Positions 1 to 10,128 of a stretch of 64,000 nucleotides of DNA are shown here, one piece after another. How positions within the stretch are numbered: position 1 is the stretch's first letter; every line of letters starts with the position of its first letter. The notes under the pieces were generated by a model that was not told the DNA's origin, searched no databases, and worked only from the letters and a program-made list of their open reading frames with translations. This stretch comes from Mycobacterium lepromatosis (GTDB lineage Bacteria; Actinomycetota; Actinomycetes; Mycobacteriales; Mycobacteriaceae): positions 3,162,001 through 3,226,000 of the forward strand of contig NZ_CP083405.1 in assembly GCF_000975265.2 (NCBI RefSeq), written 5' to 3'. Both the position numbers and the translations under genes were made by a program.

Positions 1-99
1 CAAATCGGCGGCAGCTTCCGCACGGGTGATCCGCGGGTTAGCCTGGAAGTACGGCACCATATTGAGCAGCCGCACCAGGTGGGTGGACAGCTGTGTCAT
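1..99 (-). CDS. pafC: PafC, transcriptional regulator (N-terminal part, cut by window edge)
   Basis: Only the first 33 codons are inside the window. The product begins MTQLSTHLVRLLNMVPYFQ, which matches the start of PafC, a winged-helix/WYL-domain protein. In mycobacteria PafC pairs with PafB to activate the RecA-independent DNA damage response; despite the name it is not needed for Pup ligation. The ATG at 99 overlaps the stop codon of pafB by four bases (ATGA), so the two are almost certainly translationally coupled. Whether the rest of the gene is intact cannot be seen. Confidence 0.85.
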   Translation of the reverse strand, partial: MTQLSTHLVRLLNMVPYFQANPRITRAEAAADL

Positions 100-1091
100 A
101 AAGGCCCTGCTCCCGCGTGGGCGCGCAACCGTGTCAGCACATCGTCGCGCAGAGCGTCTGGCTCGAGCACGACAGCGTCGGCACCGTGGCCAGCGATGTC
201 ACGAGCCAGCCGGTCGATGGATCCAATGTCGAGTTCGATCACCTGACCGTCGCGGCCGCCCAGTCGCCGAGCACCGGCGGGTCGTCCAGCATGGCGCAAC
301 GCAGTGGCCCGCCCGTCGACGACCCACACCCGGGCGATAGCGTCAGTCGGCACTTTGGCGACGGCGCTGGACACGATCCTGCGCAAATCGACGCCGTCAG
401 GCACGGTGACAGCGCCGACTGGCCCGATCGGCGCGACCTCCGAACCGATCCGAGAGAGCCGAAAGGTACGGGTGGCATTGCTATCGCAGTCGTGGCCAAC
501 GAGATACCAGCGACTGTTCGCGGTGACCACACCCCACGGTTTGACGGTGCGCGTGGTGTAGGGCTCCGCCCGCGACGACCGGTACCGAAACTGCACTGCC
601 TGCCGAGAACCAATAGCCGATAACAGGATTGACAGAACGTCCTCCGACCCACGCAAACCCGACACCCCAGCCGAAGAGACGATGACCACCGGTGTATCGA
701 GGGGGTCGATGTCCACCCCGGCGGCCCGCAGCTTGAGCAATGCGCCTTGTGTCGCGGTGATCAGTTCGTGCGATTCCCACAGCTGAGTGGCGACAGCTAC
801 TGCAGCCGCTTCGTCCGGGGTTAGCTCGACGGGAGGAAGTGCGTACGCATCGCGGTTGATGCGGTAGCCCTCGGAAAAGTCTAGCGCCGACACCTTGCCA
901 ACCTCGAGCGGTATGCCGAGGTCACGTAACTCGTTCTTATCGCGCTCAAACATCCGGGAGAACGCCTCTACGGTAGGACTGTCGGAGTAACCCGCCACGC
1001 TGGATCTGATCTTTTCAGCGGTAATGTAGCCACGGGTCGACATCAAGGCGATAACCAGGTTGACCAGCCGTTCGACTTTCGAAGTCGCCAT
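96..1091 (-). CDS. pafB: PafB, WYL-domain transcriptional regulator
   Basis: 331 residues, the usual family length. An N-terminal winged helix-turn-helix (about residues 1-75, starting MATSKVERLVNLVIALMS) is followed by a WYL domain around residues 150-225, where SRWYLVGHDC and TRTFRLSRI are recognisable, and a C-terminal domain. PafB and PafC form the regulator of the mycobacterial DNA damage regulon. Only six bases separate it from pafA upstream, and it overlaps pafC by four bases, so pafA-pafB-pafC is one transcription unit. No sign of decay. Confidence 0.93.
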   Translation of the reverse strand: MATSKVERLVNLVIALMSTRGYITAEKIRSSVAGYSDSPTVEAFSRMFERDKNELRDLGIPLEVGKVSALDFSEGYRINRDAYALPPVELTPDEAAAVAVATQLWESHELITATQGALLKLRAAGVDIDPLDTPVVIVSSAGVSGLRGSEDVLSILLSAIGSRQAVQFRYRSSRAEPYTTRTVKPWGVVTANSRWYLVGHDCDSNATRTFRLSRIGSEVAPIGPVGAVTVPDGVDLRRIVSSAVAKVPTDAIARVWVVDGRATALRHAGRPAGARRLGGRDGQVIELDIGSIDRLARDIAGHGADAVVLEPDALRDDVLTRLRAHAGAGPL

Positions 1092-1097
1092 GTATAG

Positions 1098-2456
1098 CTA
1101 CATGCTCGCTATCAGTCGTTTGACCCGCTCGTCGACCGCGCGAAAAGGGTCTTTACACAACACCGTGCGCTGCGCCTGGTCGTTCAGTTTAAGATGTACC
1201 CAGTCGACGGTGAAATCACGTCCCGCCGCCTGCGCGGCGCTAATGAACTCACCGCGCAGCCTGGCGCGGGTGGTCTGCGGCGGATGGTCGACCGCGTCGG
1301 TTATGTCTTCGTCGGTCGTGACGCGCGCCGCCAGCCCCTTACGCTGCAGTAGATCGAAGACACCGCGCCCGCGCTTGATGTCGTGATAGGCCAAGTCCAA
1401 CTGGGCGATCTTCGGATCGATAAGCTCCATGTTGTCGCGGTCCTGATAGCGCTGAAACAACTTACGTTTGATCACCCAGTCGATCTCGGTATCCACCTTG
1501 GCGAAATCCTGGCTCTCAACGGCGTCGAGCTGACGGCCCCAAAGGTCAACGACCTGCTCGAGCTGGGTGTTGGGCTCCCGGGTCTGCAGATGCTCGACGG
1601 CCCGGGCGTAGTATTCCCGCTGGATATCTAGCGCACTAGCCTGACGCCCTCCGGCCAACCGCACCGGCCGGCACCCAGTGATGTCATGGCTGACCTCGCG
1701 GATGGCGCGAATAGGGTTTTCCAGCGAAAAGTCGCGAAACGGAATCCCGGCTTCGACCATTTCCAACACGAGCGCGGCGGTGCCCACCTTGAGCATGGTG
1801 GTGGTCTCGCACATATTAGAGTCACCGACGATGACGTGCAGCCGCCTATACTTCTCAGCGTCGGCGTGCGGCTCGTCGCGGGTGTTGATAATCGGTCGGC
1901 TACGAGTAGTCGCCGAAGAGACGCCCTCCCAGATGTGTTCGGCACGTTGTGACAGGCAGAACGCCGCGGCTTTGGGGGTTTGCAGCACCTTGCCGGCTCC
2001 GCAGATCAGCTGACGAGTGACCAGGAACGGCAACAGCACATCCGAGATTCTGGAGAACTCACCGGCGCGCACGATCAGGTAGTTCTCGTGACAGCCGTAG
2101 GAGTTGCCCGCCGAGTCGGTGTTGTTCTTGAACAGGTAAATGTCACCACCGATGCCTTCGTCGGCGAGTCGCTGCTCGGCGTCAACGAGCAGATCCTCCA
2201 GCACCCATTCGCCGGCCCGGTCATGGGTGACCAGCTGCACCAGGTTGTCGCATTCGGCGGTGGCATACTCGGGATGACTGCCCACGTCGAGATAGAGGCG
2301 AGCACCGTTACGCAGGAAGACATTGGAGCTGCGACCCCAGGACACCACTCGGCGGAACAGGTAGCGGGCCACCTCATCCGGGGACAAACGACGGTGACCA
2401 TGAAATGTGCAGGTGACACCGAATTCGGTTTCGATTCCCATAATTCGACGCTGCAC
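1098..2456 (-). CDS. pafA: PafA, Pup--protein ligase
   Basis: PafA joins the C-terminal glutamate of deamidated Pup to lysines of target proteins, using ATP; it is a glutamine-synthetase-like enzyme of the cytoplasm. The GTG start at 2456 gives 452 residues, the length of M. tuberculosis PafA, and begins [13 protein letters not shown] (V read as Met). The reading frame stays open upstream to 2561, but that stretch has no family match. Glu-rich nucleotide-site motif GIETEFG lies at residues 7-13, and the catalytic base Asp57 is present in [31 protein letters not shown] is shared with Dop. Followed six bases later by pafB. Confidence 0.95.
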   Translation of the reverse strand: MQRRIMGIETEFGVTCTFHGHRRLSPDEVARYLFRRVVSWGRSSNVFLRNGARLYLDVGSHPEYATAECDNLVQLVTHDRAGEWVLEDLLVDAEQRLADEGIGGDIYLFKNNTDSAGNSYGCHENYLIVRAGEFSRISDVLLPFLVTRQLICGAGKVLQTPKAAAFCLSQRAEHIWEGVSSATTRSRPIINTRDEPHADAEKYRRLHVIVGDSNMCETTTMLKVGTAALVLEMVEAGIPFRDFSLENPIRAIREVSHDITGCRPVRLAGGRQASALDIQREYYARAVEHLQTREPNTQLEQVVDLWGRQLDAVESQDFAKVDTEIDWVIKRKLFQRYQDRDNMELIDPKIAQLDLAYHDIKRGRGVFDLLQRKGLAARVTTDEDITDAVDHPPQTTRARLRGEFISAAQAAGRDFTVDWVHLKLNDQAQRTVLCKDPFRAVDERVKRLIASM

Positions 2457-2469
2457 ATATTTGAGGGTA
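2457..2469 (-). promoter_or_regulatory. Candidate -10 element for leaderless pafA mRNA
   Basis: On the minus strand TACCCT (2464-2469) fits the mycobacterial TANNNT -10 pattern and is seven bases from the GTG. No Shine-Dalgarno sequence precedes the GTG. This spacing is what leaderless mycobacterial transcripts show. Inference from sequence only. Confidence 0.4.
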
Positions 2470-2559
2470 CTGGTTGTTTGAGCATCGCGGTGGGCGAGCC
2501 ACGCCCACGGGTACCGACCACCCATCAATGTCAGTGCCACCCCCCCTAGCAACAAACGC

Positions 2560-3765
2560 ACATTCGATGTATCAATGCCGAACCCGACAGAACTGGACCG
2601 AGCTGGCGGCCGAGATCGAGGACTGCGCAGCTGCCGAAGTGGCTGTTGCGCTGAGCATCAGCCACGGCAATGCCTCAATACAGGTACGTCTCCGCCTCAC
2701 CCTAAATCGATTGCCCAAGTTAGCAGCAATGTTTCTGGCGTGAGGGCTCAGTACGCGATTAGTATCTATCGTCACGTGGCGCACCTGTACTCGCCTATCA
2801 ATCGTCCGCGACGAGGAAGCGCTGCGGCTCATCAATACCGCCTTGGCCGAACACGCAACCGCATGGAGTCCGCTGACAGCAGCCAAACTGGAAAAGGCCA
2901 TCGACCCGTTGATCGATCGCTGTGACTCTGGTGCGCTGGTCACACACGCACCAAAGCCTGCAGTCGCGAAATGTGCATTGGCACTCACGATGATGAGACC
3001 GGCACCACCGCGCTTTGGGGCCGGCTAGTCACCAACGCCGCTCTGCTGGATTGCCGGCTGGGCCCCTACACGGTACGCGACGATCGCCCGCACACGATCA
3101 AACAGCGCCACGCCAACGCACTTGGCAGGCTGGCTACTAGCGCCGAATGACTCGCCCGCGGCTCCAACAATACCGACTATCCATCTGGTATCGACAAAAC
3201 GAACAGGAAACCAGTGTGGTCATCCACGTTATAGTTGAAACATCAGCACTCGAAGCTCCACCCGACCCCATCACGCCCGACATGGCCGCCGAGGCGTTAG
3301 CCCCCAACCTGATCCGCCCCACGCCATCGTCGGACAAACCGCCCACCGCCCTGAACACCTGCCACGACGTGGTGCCCACACCACTGTTGTCCCAACTATT
3401 GACGGTTAGGCCAAAATCTACCAAGTGCGCCATACCGTCGACCTCCCACCCGAGCGGCGGGTACCGGCTTAGCACAGCGTTGGCTGAATTCATCCAGATC
3501 CTGGGACTGAGACACAACCTGTCAGTTCCCCCCGGTGTGATCAGCCCACCACATTTTGCGACAGCGACCACGTGGTGCCTTACCCGTTGGGGTCGACACA
3601 TCCATCAATTCTCAAGTGTGACTGTAGAAAGCACCGCCTATCGAAAACCTTCTGGACGGATTGGCGTAACGTGTAACTGCCAGAAAGTACGGTTATTTGG
3701 ATTGCGTCCAACGGTCTCAAATATACGATCCACCCCGGCAGCCAAATCTTCTAATCGAGACCAAG
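2560..3765 (+). pseudogene. DUF222/HNH-endonuclease-like (13E12 repeat family) pseudogene
   Basis: Pieces in several plus-strand frames follow the DUF222 order: [17 protein letters not shown] near 2630, [12 protein letters not shown] near 2710, a block with [20 protein letters not shown] at 2830-2900, [12 protein letters not shown] near 3460, then a decayed HNH part in which DSDHVVPYP and KTFWTDWRN can be read when frames are joined (3550-3670). Frameshifts and stops are frequent. Its place between pafA and helZ is that of Rv2100 in M. tuberculosis. The function of the family is unknown; HNH suggests a nuclease. Confidence 0.75.
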
Positions 3766-5118
3766 GAGACAGTCGCGGGGCATCGTGGCGGCTGAAATTC
3801 TTGTTGCAGTCAACGGCCGACCCGAGCCTGTTAGTCGCCGCTGAACAAGCGTGGAACGACGACGGCAGCCTGCGGCGGTGGCTGGACCGACCTCAGATGC
3901 TGCTGCTAACCGGCTAGGCCGGGCCAGCCAAATTTTCCCAGCAGCCTCCTAGGCGTTGCGCACTGCGTGCTCATACGAGCTCCCCCTCGACGCCGACGGT
4001 GCGCATCAGTTCCTGCAGGTCATCACCCGGCTGTGCTTGACAAAGCCGGTTTAGTCGTGCTGCCACCATCCTGGTGGGATCGGCCTCGCCGGCTACGGCT
4101 AGTCTTGTCCGCGTACGACCCGGTCGACGGAGTAATGGGCAAGGCTAGCAAGTTCGGTCGTGAGCAGCTTGTCGAATTCCACTGGGAGTCGACCGTCAGT
4201 GGCTAGACCTTCACCTAGGAGGAAATCGCGACGCTGGCCGAGACCAAGGCCCCGTTGATCGGCTGCGCAGCCAATGGGTGTTGAACGATACAGATAGACT
4301 GAGCCTGCCGAGGGGCGGCGCGCGCCCCTAGATTCTGTGCGGGCGCAAACCAGACCCTGGGATCATCGACTACTTTCCAGAGAAGATAAAGACCAAGCAA
4401 TACTGCCAACCAGTCACCGAACAGAGCTCCTGTATCAGGCCGTCGTCGACGACACGCAGGAAAAGATCGCGAACACAGAGGGGATTAAACAGCGCGACAA
4501 CATGCTGGCCGCGATGGCCAAACTCAAACAGATGTGCAACCATCCGACCCAGCTGCTTCACGATCGCTGACCGATTAGCCGCAGTTCGGAGAAAGTGATC
4601 CGGGCTCGAGAAGGACCTGGAAGAAGTCTTGGCCAAGGGCGACCAGGCGCTGTGCTTTACCCAGTTCACCGAGCTGCTGGTGCCGCACTTGGCGCACACT
4701 TCGTTCACAACGTCCCCTACCTGCACGGGGGAACTCCGAAGAAACGACGCGACAAGACAACGGCCCTTAACAGTCCGGTGACGGGCCGGCCATCTTCTTG
4801 CTGTCATTGAAGACGGGCGGTACCGGGCTGCACCTAACCGCCGTCAATCATATCGTGTACCTAGATCGGTAGTGAAAACCCGACGATAGAAAACCAGACG
4901 ACAGACTAGGTATTCCGAATCGGACAGCGGCGCACGGTGCAGATGCGCAAGTTCATCTGCACAGGCATTCTCGCGGAGAAGATCGACGAAATGATCGAGG
5001 AGAAAAAAGCACTGGCCGACCTGGTGATCATCGACGACAAAGGTTGGCTGGCCGATGATCACCGCACGGGATCTGCGCGAGGTGTTCGCATGGTCAAAAG
5101 GAATTATCGGTGAGTAGG
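3766..5118 (+). pseudogene. helZ: SNF2-type helicase pseudogene (helZ)
   Basis: The match to HelZ (Rv2101) runs directly on from the DUF222 remnant. WRLKFLLQSTADPSLLV and AWNDDGSLRRWLDRP lie at 3790-3890, VLSAYDPVDGVMGKASKFG at 4110-4170. The match then jumps from about 4265 to 4360, removing the whole ATPase half (Walker A, DEAH box). The C-terminal helicase part follows: IIDYFPEKIKTKQYCQ near 4365, MAAMAKLKQMCNHP-like text at 4510-4550, VLAKGDQALCFTQFTELL near 4625, and EEKIDEMIEEKKALADLV-like text at 4975-5020. Many frameshifts and stops. It cannot make a working helicase. Confidence 0.88.
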
Positions 5119-5860
5119 GCCTGGTACCATCGCCATAGCGGTCCCGCACCGTTGAGAACGGAATCAAGGTGCGCAGTGCCCGCGGCCTGACCACACAGAC
5201 CTGGTGTTCGGAGCGCTTCATGCGGTGCTGGAGAACATTGGGCAGGGGCAACCGACTAACAGGCGCAGCCGCCGTCAAGGGCAAGTGATCGCGCTCGAGG
5301 TGGACCGAGCTCGGTTATCGCGAAGATATAAAGCAGCAGGGTCAGTTTTTAATCCGATCCGGATCAGGTTCCCCCCGCATTCGGAAAGTCCGAATGCACT
5401 CATGGCGAACAGGAACTGGCTAAAAATGCTTGATAAACAGCGAATTACTCTCCGGCGAGATGCTCGACGACTGTGATAGATGTCTTCGCCGAACTCGGCC
5501 TGTCAGCTGTCCGCAGCCCACGCACGGGAAACCGCCGCTGACCTACAGCCTGTCCCAACTACGCCGTCCCATGCAAGCATCTCACCGCTACGTTCTACTT
5601 GCTGACCGACTCCTTCAACGACGACCCGTTCGCCACCTGACGTAGCGGGGCCGTAAACTGGAGGATATATTGGCTAACCTAGCTACCCAGCCCGCACTGA
5701 ACAAGCAGCACGCCCACTAGGCGGTCGACTGTGTGGACAGTTATTACGCTTGGCAAGGCGACATCACTGGCCCGAGCGCGTCAGCAACACTACCTTAACC
5801 AGCTCCCCGAGACGGGTGTTTGAGCCTCTGCAACCTACCACTACCCAGACTGCCAACACC
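5119..5860 (+). pseudogene. SWIM zinc-finger protein pseudogene (Rv2102-like)
   Basis: In M. tuberculosis helZ is followed by a SWIM-finger protein. Here the only clear piece is CPNYAVPCKHLTATFYLLTD at 5551-5610, the CxH half of a SWIM finger with its following helix, then SFNDDPFAT and a stop. Weaker pieces start at about 5119, where the helZ match ends. Stops occur every few dozen codons. Such proteins commonly sit beside SNF2 helicases; the pair has decayed together. Confidence 0.6.
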
Positions 5861-5886
5861 GACCTCTCACAGTGCTGATGTACTAG

Positions 5887-5932
5887 TTATAGTACAGACA
5901 GCATATACATTCAAATTATAGTATAGACAGCA
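5887..5932. repeat. 17-base direct repeat, two copies 29 bases apart
   Basis: TTATAGTACAGACAGCA at 5887-5903 and TTATAGTATAGACAGCA at 5916-5932 differ at one base. They lie just past the 3' end of the vapC remnant in an AT-rich pocket. No function is evident. Confidence 0.6.
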
Positions 5933-5942
5933 GCGCCGACGG

Positions 5943-6316
5943 TTAATCGCCGGGCACGCTGCCGAATCGGCCAAAGTCGCTGCCATGGGATACGCTGTTG
6001 GAGCAATGCTCGACTGCAAGCACTGCCAAGTAGGCGTCGTTGACGAAGTGGCAGCCAGTTCCCAGTTGCGCCAGCACCGCGCTCAGCGCCGTCAGCCAAT
6101 CCGCAACCTGACCGATGGCATCCTCTGAAAAAATCGTGCGGAGAAACAACCCCACCTTGGTCGTGAGCCGAACGAACGCCGACAACGGGATCCACCCGAA
6201 TCCGATGCGGTCGGCACACCGTAGCACCTCGTCGACCCAACGCAAGGACAACGTGTGGCGTTTGCTAGACGTGTGTTACCGGCATACAACAACACGTTCG
6301 TGTCGACGATTTTCAT
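5943..6316 (-). pseudogene. vapC: VapC toxin pseudogene (VapC37-like PIN domain)
   Basis: VapC toxins are PIN-domain ribonucleases. The remnant begins MKIVDTNVLLYAGNT, keeping the first PIN aspartate (D5), continues after a frameshift with SLRWVDEVLRCADRIGFGW and PLSAFVRLTTKVGLF, and ends with VNDAYLAVLAVEH and SDFGRFGSV. A block of about 30 residues in the middle, which normally holds part of the fold, is missing compared with Rv2103c, and the frame is broken. It lies downstream of the vapB remnant, as in a toxin-antitoxin operon. Dead. Confidence 0.82.
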
Positions 6317-6374
6317 GGATAGTTATGATTCCGCCGGTGACGATGCGGAGCGAGACGACGAGAAGGAGCGACGC

Positions 6375-6630
6375 TCATGATCGACGCCGCTGACGACGCA
6401 CGAGTTCCTCGTCCTCGAGCTCGGCCGCAATTGGCAAAGCCCGATCGAGATTTACTGCGGACACGGCCAAGTCAGTGATGCATGTGGTAAACCGGCGCGG
6501 TTCGAGTCACCTTAAGACACCGTCCCGAATCACGTCGTTGAGCGCCTTTTGAAGGACACCGGCCGCTCAGCGATCCGGACGCCGCACCAACTTGGTTGAC
6601 GTGGTCGTCCAACGTCACCGTGGTAGGCAT
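6375..6630 (-). pseudogene. vapB: VapB antitoxin pseudogene
   Basis: Starts MPTTVTLDDHVNQ, a ribbon-helix-helix antitoxin beginning. One frameshift later the text continues FQKALNDVIRDGV-like, then AVNLDRALPIAAELEDEEL and VRRQRRRS with a stop at 6375. The toxin-binding C-terminal tail is therefore still legible, but the N- and C-terminal halves are in different frames and an in-frame stop has appeared. VapB would cover the VapC active site and repress the operon with it. Confidence 0.75.
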
Positions 6631-6631
6631 C

Positions 6632-6650
6632 CTGGCAGCAGTGCTGCCAG
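6632..6650. promoter_or_regulatory. Palindrome just upstream of vapB, likely relict VapB operator
   Basis: CTGGCAGCA G TGCTGCCAG: perfect 9-base arms around one base, ending one base before the vapB ATG (minus strand). Ribbon-helix-helix antitoxins bind such inverted repeats at their own promoter. The operator role is inferred from position and symmetry. Confidence 0.5.
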
Positions 6651-6699
6651 TGCCAGCCTTAATTAATTGGCCACTATGGCCGAACAACAGGCCCTACCC

Positions 6700-7488
6700 C
6701 TAATCCGTCGATTCACGGTCGGATTTCGAGTCCTTCGAATCCCCAGCATCTTTGGGCCTCTGGGCACCCTTGGCATCCGTTTCCCGCAGCAGTGTTTCCA
6801 ACCCAGAGCCGGTGATCCGCCGAAACGCCCGCCGCGGCCGATTAGCATCGAGAACAGCCATCTCTAAGCTGGCTACGCCAAGGGTCGGTTGATCGCTACC
6901 GGCGGCATCTGCACTGCCCGCCCGCAGTGCTGCGACCGCGATCCCCAGAGCGTCGGTCAAGCTGGCGTTCTCGGCATACGACTCTTTGAGCGCGTTAGCG
7001 ATCGGCTCCGTAGTACCACCCATGACCACAAAATATGGTTCATCGTTGATCGATCCGTCGTAAGTGATCCGGTACAACTCAGGCGGTTTCGTTTCGCCGT
7101 AGTGCGCAACCTCGGCAACGCACAACTCAACCTCGTACGGTTTGGCCTGCTCGGTGAAGATAGTGCCAAGCGTCTGCGCGTAGACGTTGGCCAGCTGCCG
7201 GCCAGTGACGTCGCGGCGATCGTAGGCGTAACCTCGAGTATCAGCGAATTGGATCCCACCGCGGCGCAAATTGTCGAACTCGTTAAACTTACCCGCGGCC
7301 GCAAAGCCCACCCGATCGTAGAGTTCACTGATCTTCTGCAGTGACCGTGACGGGTTCTCCGCGACGAACAACACACCACCAGCATAAGCCAGCGCTACCA
7401 CACTTCGTCCCCGAGCGATGCCCTTGCGGGCGAGTTCACTGCGCTCACGCATCGCCTGTTCAGGGGAGATGAAGTACGGAAAACTCAT
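6700..7488 (-). CDS. prcA: Proteasome 20S core alpha subunit PrcA
   Basis: 262 residues. PrcA forms the outer heptameric rings of the 20S core and gates entry of pupylated substrates. The N-terminus [20 protein letters not shown] is the gating segment and matches M. tuberculosis Prc[19 protein letters not shown] and the long C-terminal acidic/lysine-rich tail ([19 protein letters not shown]) follow. The ATG at 7488 overlaps the prcB stop by four bases, so alpha and beta subunits are probably made in step. The gene is followed by the dead vapBC region; no terminator is obvious. Confidence 0.96.
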   Translation of the reverse strand: MSFPYFISPEQAMRERSELARKGIARGRSVVALAYAGGVLFVAENPSRSLQKISELYDRVGFAAAGKFNEFDNLRRGGIQFADTRGYAYDRRDVTGRQLANVYAQTLGTIFTEQAKPYEVELCVAEVAHYGETKPPELYRITYDGSINDEPYFVVMGGTTEPIANALKESYAENASLTDALGIAVAALRAGSADAAGSDQPTLGVASLEMAVLDANRPRRAFRRITGSGLETLLRETDAKGAQRPKDAGDSKDSKSDRESTD

Positions 7489-8363
7489 TTCTCACTCCCA
7501 CCAGAGGAGCCACGAGTGTCCACGCGCGAACGGCGTTCGATAATCTCGCGGGCAAGTTCGGCGATCCGGCTTTCCGGCACCTCGGCCGCTCCTTCAGCAC
7601 CGATAGTGACCGCCGTAGGGTAGATGCCGCGAACCAAATCCGGCCCGCCGGTAGCGGAATCGTCATCGGCGGCGTCATATAGCGCTTCGATAGCTACCCT
7701 CAAGGCCGAATCGGCATCGGAGACCTGCGAGTACAACTTCTTTATCGACGACTTAGCGAAAATCGACCCCGACCCCACCGACTGGTAGCCCTCTTCCTCG
7801 ATGTTCCAGCCGCCGGCGGCGTCGAAGGAGACAATGCGCCCCGCGCTCTGCGGGTCAGATGCATGAATGTCGTAGCCCGCCAGCAGTGGCAACGCCAGCA
7901 ACCCCTGCATCGCTGCCACTAAATTGCTACGGACCATGATCGCAAGCCGGTTTACCTTGCCAGCAAACGTAAGTGGCACGCCTTCGAGCTTCTCATAGTG
8001 CTCGAGTTCGACCGCGTAGAGGCGGGCGAACTCGACCGCGACGGCAGCAATGCCGGCGATACCGATGGCGGTGTAGTCATCGGTGATGTATACCTTGCGC
8101 ACATCACGGCTAGCGATCATATTGCCCTGCGTAGAACGCCGATCACCCGCGATGACGGCGCCGCCTGGGTATTTCAGCACAACGATCGTGGTTCCGTGCG
8201 GCAATTGCCCACCGCCATCACCGGATTGCCAGCCACCGAGGCTCACCGGTAGCAATTCCGGCGCCTGGCGGCGCAGCAAGTCGGCGAACGAAGACTGATT
8301 TATCACTGAGCTTCCGGGAAGTGCCAAGTTGGTAGGCAGATGATCAGCAAACGACCAGGTCAC
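7485..8363 (-). CDS. prcB: Proteasome 20S core beta subunit PrcB
   Basis: 292 residues. PrcB carries the proteolytic site. The propeptide is residues 1-57 and ends LPHG; autocleavage would expose Thr58 ([16 protein letters not shown]). Counting from that threonine, the catalytic set Thr1, Asp17 and Lys33 is all present (GDRRST and DVRK). Length equals the M. tuberculosis protein to within one residue. It overlaps pup upstream and prcA downstream by four bases each (ATGA), giving a tightly coupled pup-prcB-prcA unit. Confidence 0.97.
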   Translation of the reverse strand: MTWSFADHLPTNLALPGSSVINQSSFADLLRRQAPELLPVSLGGWQSGDGGGQLPHGTTIVVLKYPGGAVIAGDRRSTQGNMIASRDVRKVYITDDYTAIGIAGIAAVAVEFARLYAVELEHYEKLEGVPLTFAGKVNRLAIMVRSNLVAAMQGLLALPLLAGYDIHASDPQSAGRIVSFDAAGGWNIEEEGYQSVGSGSIFAKSSIKKLYSQVSDADSALRVAIEALYDAADDDSATGGPDLVRGIYPTAVTIGAEGAAEVPESRIAELAREIIERRSRVDTRGSSGGSEK

Positions 8364-8551
8364 TGTCCGCCCTTTTGCACGTACGCACGAACAAAGTCTT
8401 CCGCATTCTCCTCAAGGACATCGTCAATCTCGTCGAGCAAGTCGTCGGTCTCCTCAGTCAGCTTCTCGCGACGCTCCTGGCCCGCAGTCGTGCCGCTGGC
8501 GAACTCATCGTCATCACCTCCACCACCACGCCTAATCTGCTCCTGAGCCAT
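8360..8551 (-). CDS. pup: Prokaryotic ubiquitin-like protein Pup
   Basis: 63 residues, mostly polar and predicted disordered with a central helix ([20 protein letters not shown]) that in M. tuberculosis forms a coiled coil with Mpa. It ends VQKGGQ: the C-terminal Gln must be deamidated by Dop before PafA can attach Pup to lysines. A strong AGGAGG ribosome-binding site lies seven bases before the ATG, so this small tag should be well expressed. Its stop overlaps the prcB start. Lys61 is the only lysine near the C-terminus. Confidence 0.97.
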   Translation of the reverse strand: MAQEQIRRGGGGDDDEFASGTTAGQERREKLTEETDDLLDEIDDVLEENAEDFVRAYVQKGGQ

Positions 8552-8619
8552 CGCTGCCTCCTGTTTCTAGTCTTTCTCCACCCTACCGGTCCAGTACGAC
8601 TTTTCCCGGATCAACGGGC

Positions 8620-10128
8620 TTAGCTGGTCAATTGCTCCACTAATTCCGCAGCGCTGTCCACCGAGTCCAACAGCGCTCCGACATGGGCCTTACTGCCGCG
8701 CAGTGGCTCCAACGTCGGGATCCGAACCAGCGAGTCGCCGCCTAGGTCAAAGATCACCGAATCCCAGCTGGCCGCGGCTATGTCGGACCCGAATCGGCGC
8801 AAGCATTCGCCGCGAAAATACGCGCGAGTATCGGTCGGCGGGTTGTTCACCGCCCGGAGCACCTGGTGCTCGGTGACCAGACGCTTCATCGAGCCGCGGG
8901 CAACCAGCCGATTATACAGCCCCTTGTCCAACCGAACGTCAGAATACTGCAGGTCGACAAGGTGTAGCCGCGGGGCTGACCAGTTCAGGTTCTCCCGCTG
9001 CCGAAAACCTTCAAGCAGCCGCAGCTTCGCCGGCCAGTCCAACAGTTCAGCACAGTCCATCGGGTCGCGCTCCAGCTGGTCAAGCACGTGCACCCAGGTT
9101 TCCACGATGTCGGCTGCGCGGGGGTCGGGGTCGCGACTGTCGACCAGCTTTGCCACTCGGTCGAGGTAAATCCGTTGCAGCGCAAGACCGTTCAATTCAC
9201 GGCCGTCGACCAAAGTCACGGTGGCCCGCAACGACGCATCGCGGCTTATCACATGAACGGCATGCACCGGCCGGGCCAGCGTGAGGTCGGCCAAGTCTAT
9301 TCCGTGTACTGGACCTTCTTCGATCAAATCGAGAACCAGCGCCGTGGTGCCCAACTTCAGGTAGGTAGACGTCTCGGCGAGATTGGCATCCCCGACGATG
9401 ACATGCAGCCGGCGATACCGGTCGGCGTCGGCGTGCGGTTCATCACGAGTGTTGATGATGCCGCGTTTCAGCGTAGTCTCAAGCCCGACCTCAACCTCGA
9501 TGTAATCTGATCGCTGGGACAGCTGGAAACCGGGCTCGTCACCGGCGGGCCCGATGCCGACTCGCCCCGAACCGGTGACCACCTGCCTCGACACCAAAAA
9601 AGGGGTCAACCCTGCGATGATAGCTGAAAACGGTGTCTGCCGCGACATCAGGTAGTTCTCATGTGCCCCGTAGGAGGCGCCCTTGCCGTCAACGTTGTTC
9701 TTGTACAACTGCAGCTTAGCGGCTCCCGGCACACTGGCAACATGCCGGGCGGCGGCTTCCATCACACGCTCCCCAGCCTTGTCCCAGATCACCGCGTCCA
9801 GCGGATCGGTACATTCGGGGGCAGAGTACTCCGGGTGCGCATGATCAACGTACAGCCGCGCCCCGTTGGTCAAGATCATGTTGGCAGCGCCAACCTCATC
9901 AGCGTCCACCATCGGCGGCAGTCCCGCTGACCGGCTTAGGTCGAAGCCCCGGGCGTCCCGCAGCGGCGACTCCACCTCGTAGTCCCAACGGGTACGTTTG
10001 GCACGCTGAATACCAGCGGCGGCTGCGTAGGCCAAGACCGCCTGCGTCGAGGTGAGAATCGGGTTGGCGGTCGGGTCCGACGGCGACGAAATGCCATACT
10101 CGACCTCCGTCCCAATAATCCGCTGCAT
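8620..10128 (-). CDS. dop: Dop, Pup deamidase/depupylase
   Basis: 502 residues, paralogue of PafA. Dop converts the C-terminal Gln of Pup to Glu and also removes Pup from proteins. The start [19 protein letters not shown] carries the nucleotide-site Glu motif; the segment between about residues 38 and 85 is the Dop-specific loop absent from PafA; Asp95 in [15 protein letters not shown] is the catalytic residue. [19 protein letters not shown] matches the PafA counterpart. A 68-base gap separates it from pup. Upstream, where M. tuberculosis has Rv2113-Rv2114 and mpa, the sequence changes to unrelated material. Confidence 0.96.
   Translation of the reverse strand: MQRIIGTEVEYGISSPSDPTANPILTSTQAVLAYAAAAGIQRAKRTRWDYEVESPLRDARGFDLSRSAGLPPMVDADEVGAANMILTNGARLYVDHAHPEYSAPECTDPLDAVIWDKAGERVMEAAARHVASVPGAAKLQLYKNNVDGKGASYGAHENYLMSRQTPFSAIIAGLTPFLVSRQVVTGSGRVGIGPAGDEPGFQLSQRSDYIEVEVGLETTLKRGIINTRDEPHADADRYRRLHVIVGDANLAETSTYLKLGTTALVLDLIEEGPVHGIDLADLTLARPVHAVHVISRDASLRATVTLVDGRELNGLALQRIYLDRVAKLVDSRDPDPRAADIVETWVHVLDQLERDPMDCAELLDWPAKLRLLEGFRQRENLNWSAPRLHLVDLQYSDVRLDKGLYNRLVARGSMKRLVTEHQVLRAVNNPPTDTRAYFRGECLRRFGSDIAAASWDSVIFDLGGDSLVRIPTLEPLRGSKAHVGALLDSVDSAAELVEQLTS

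Noticed and set aside
1980..2549. 189-codon open stretch on the plus strand
   Set aside because: It is antisense to pafA, which has a full-length, motif-complete match on the other strand.
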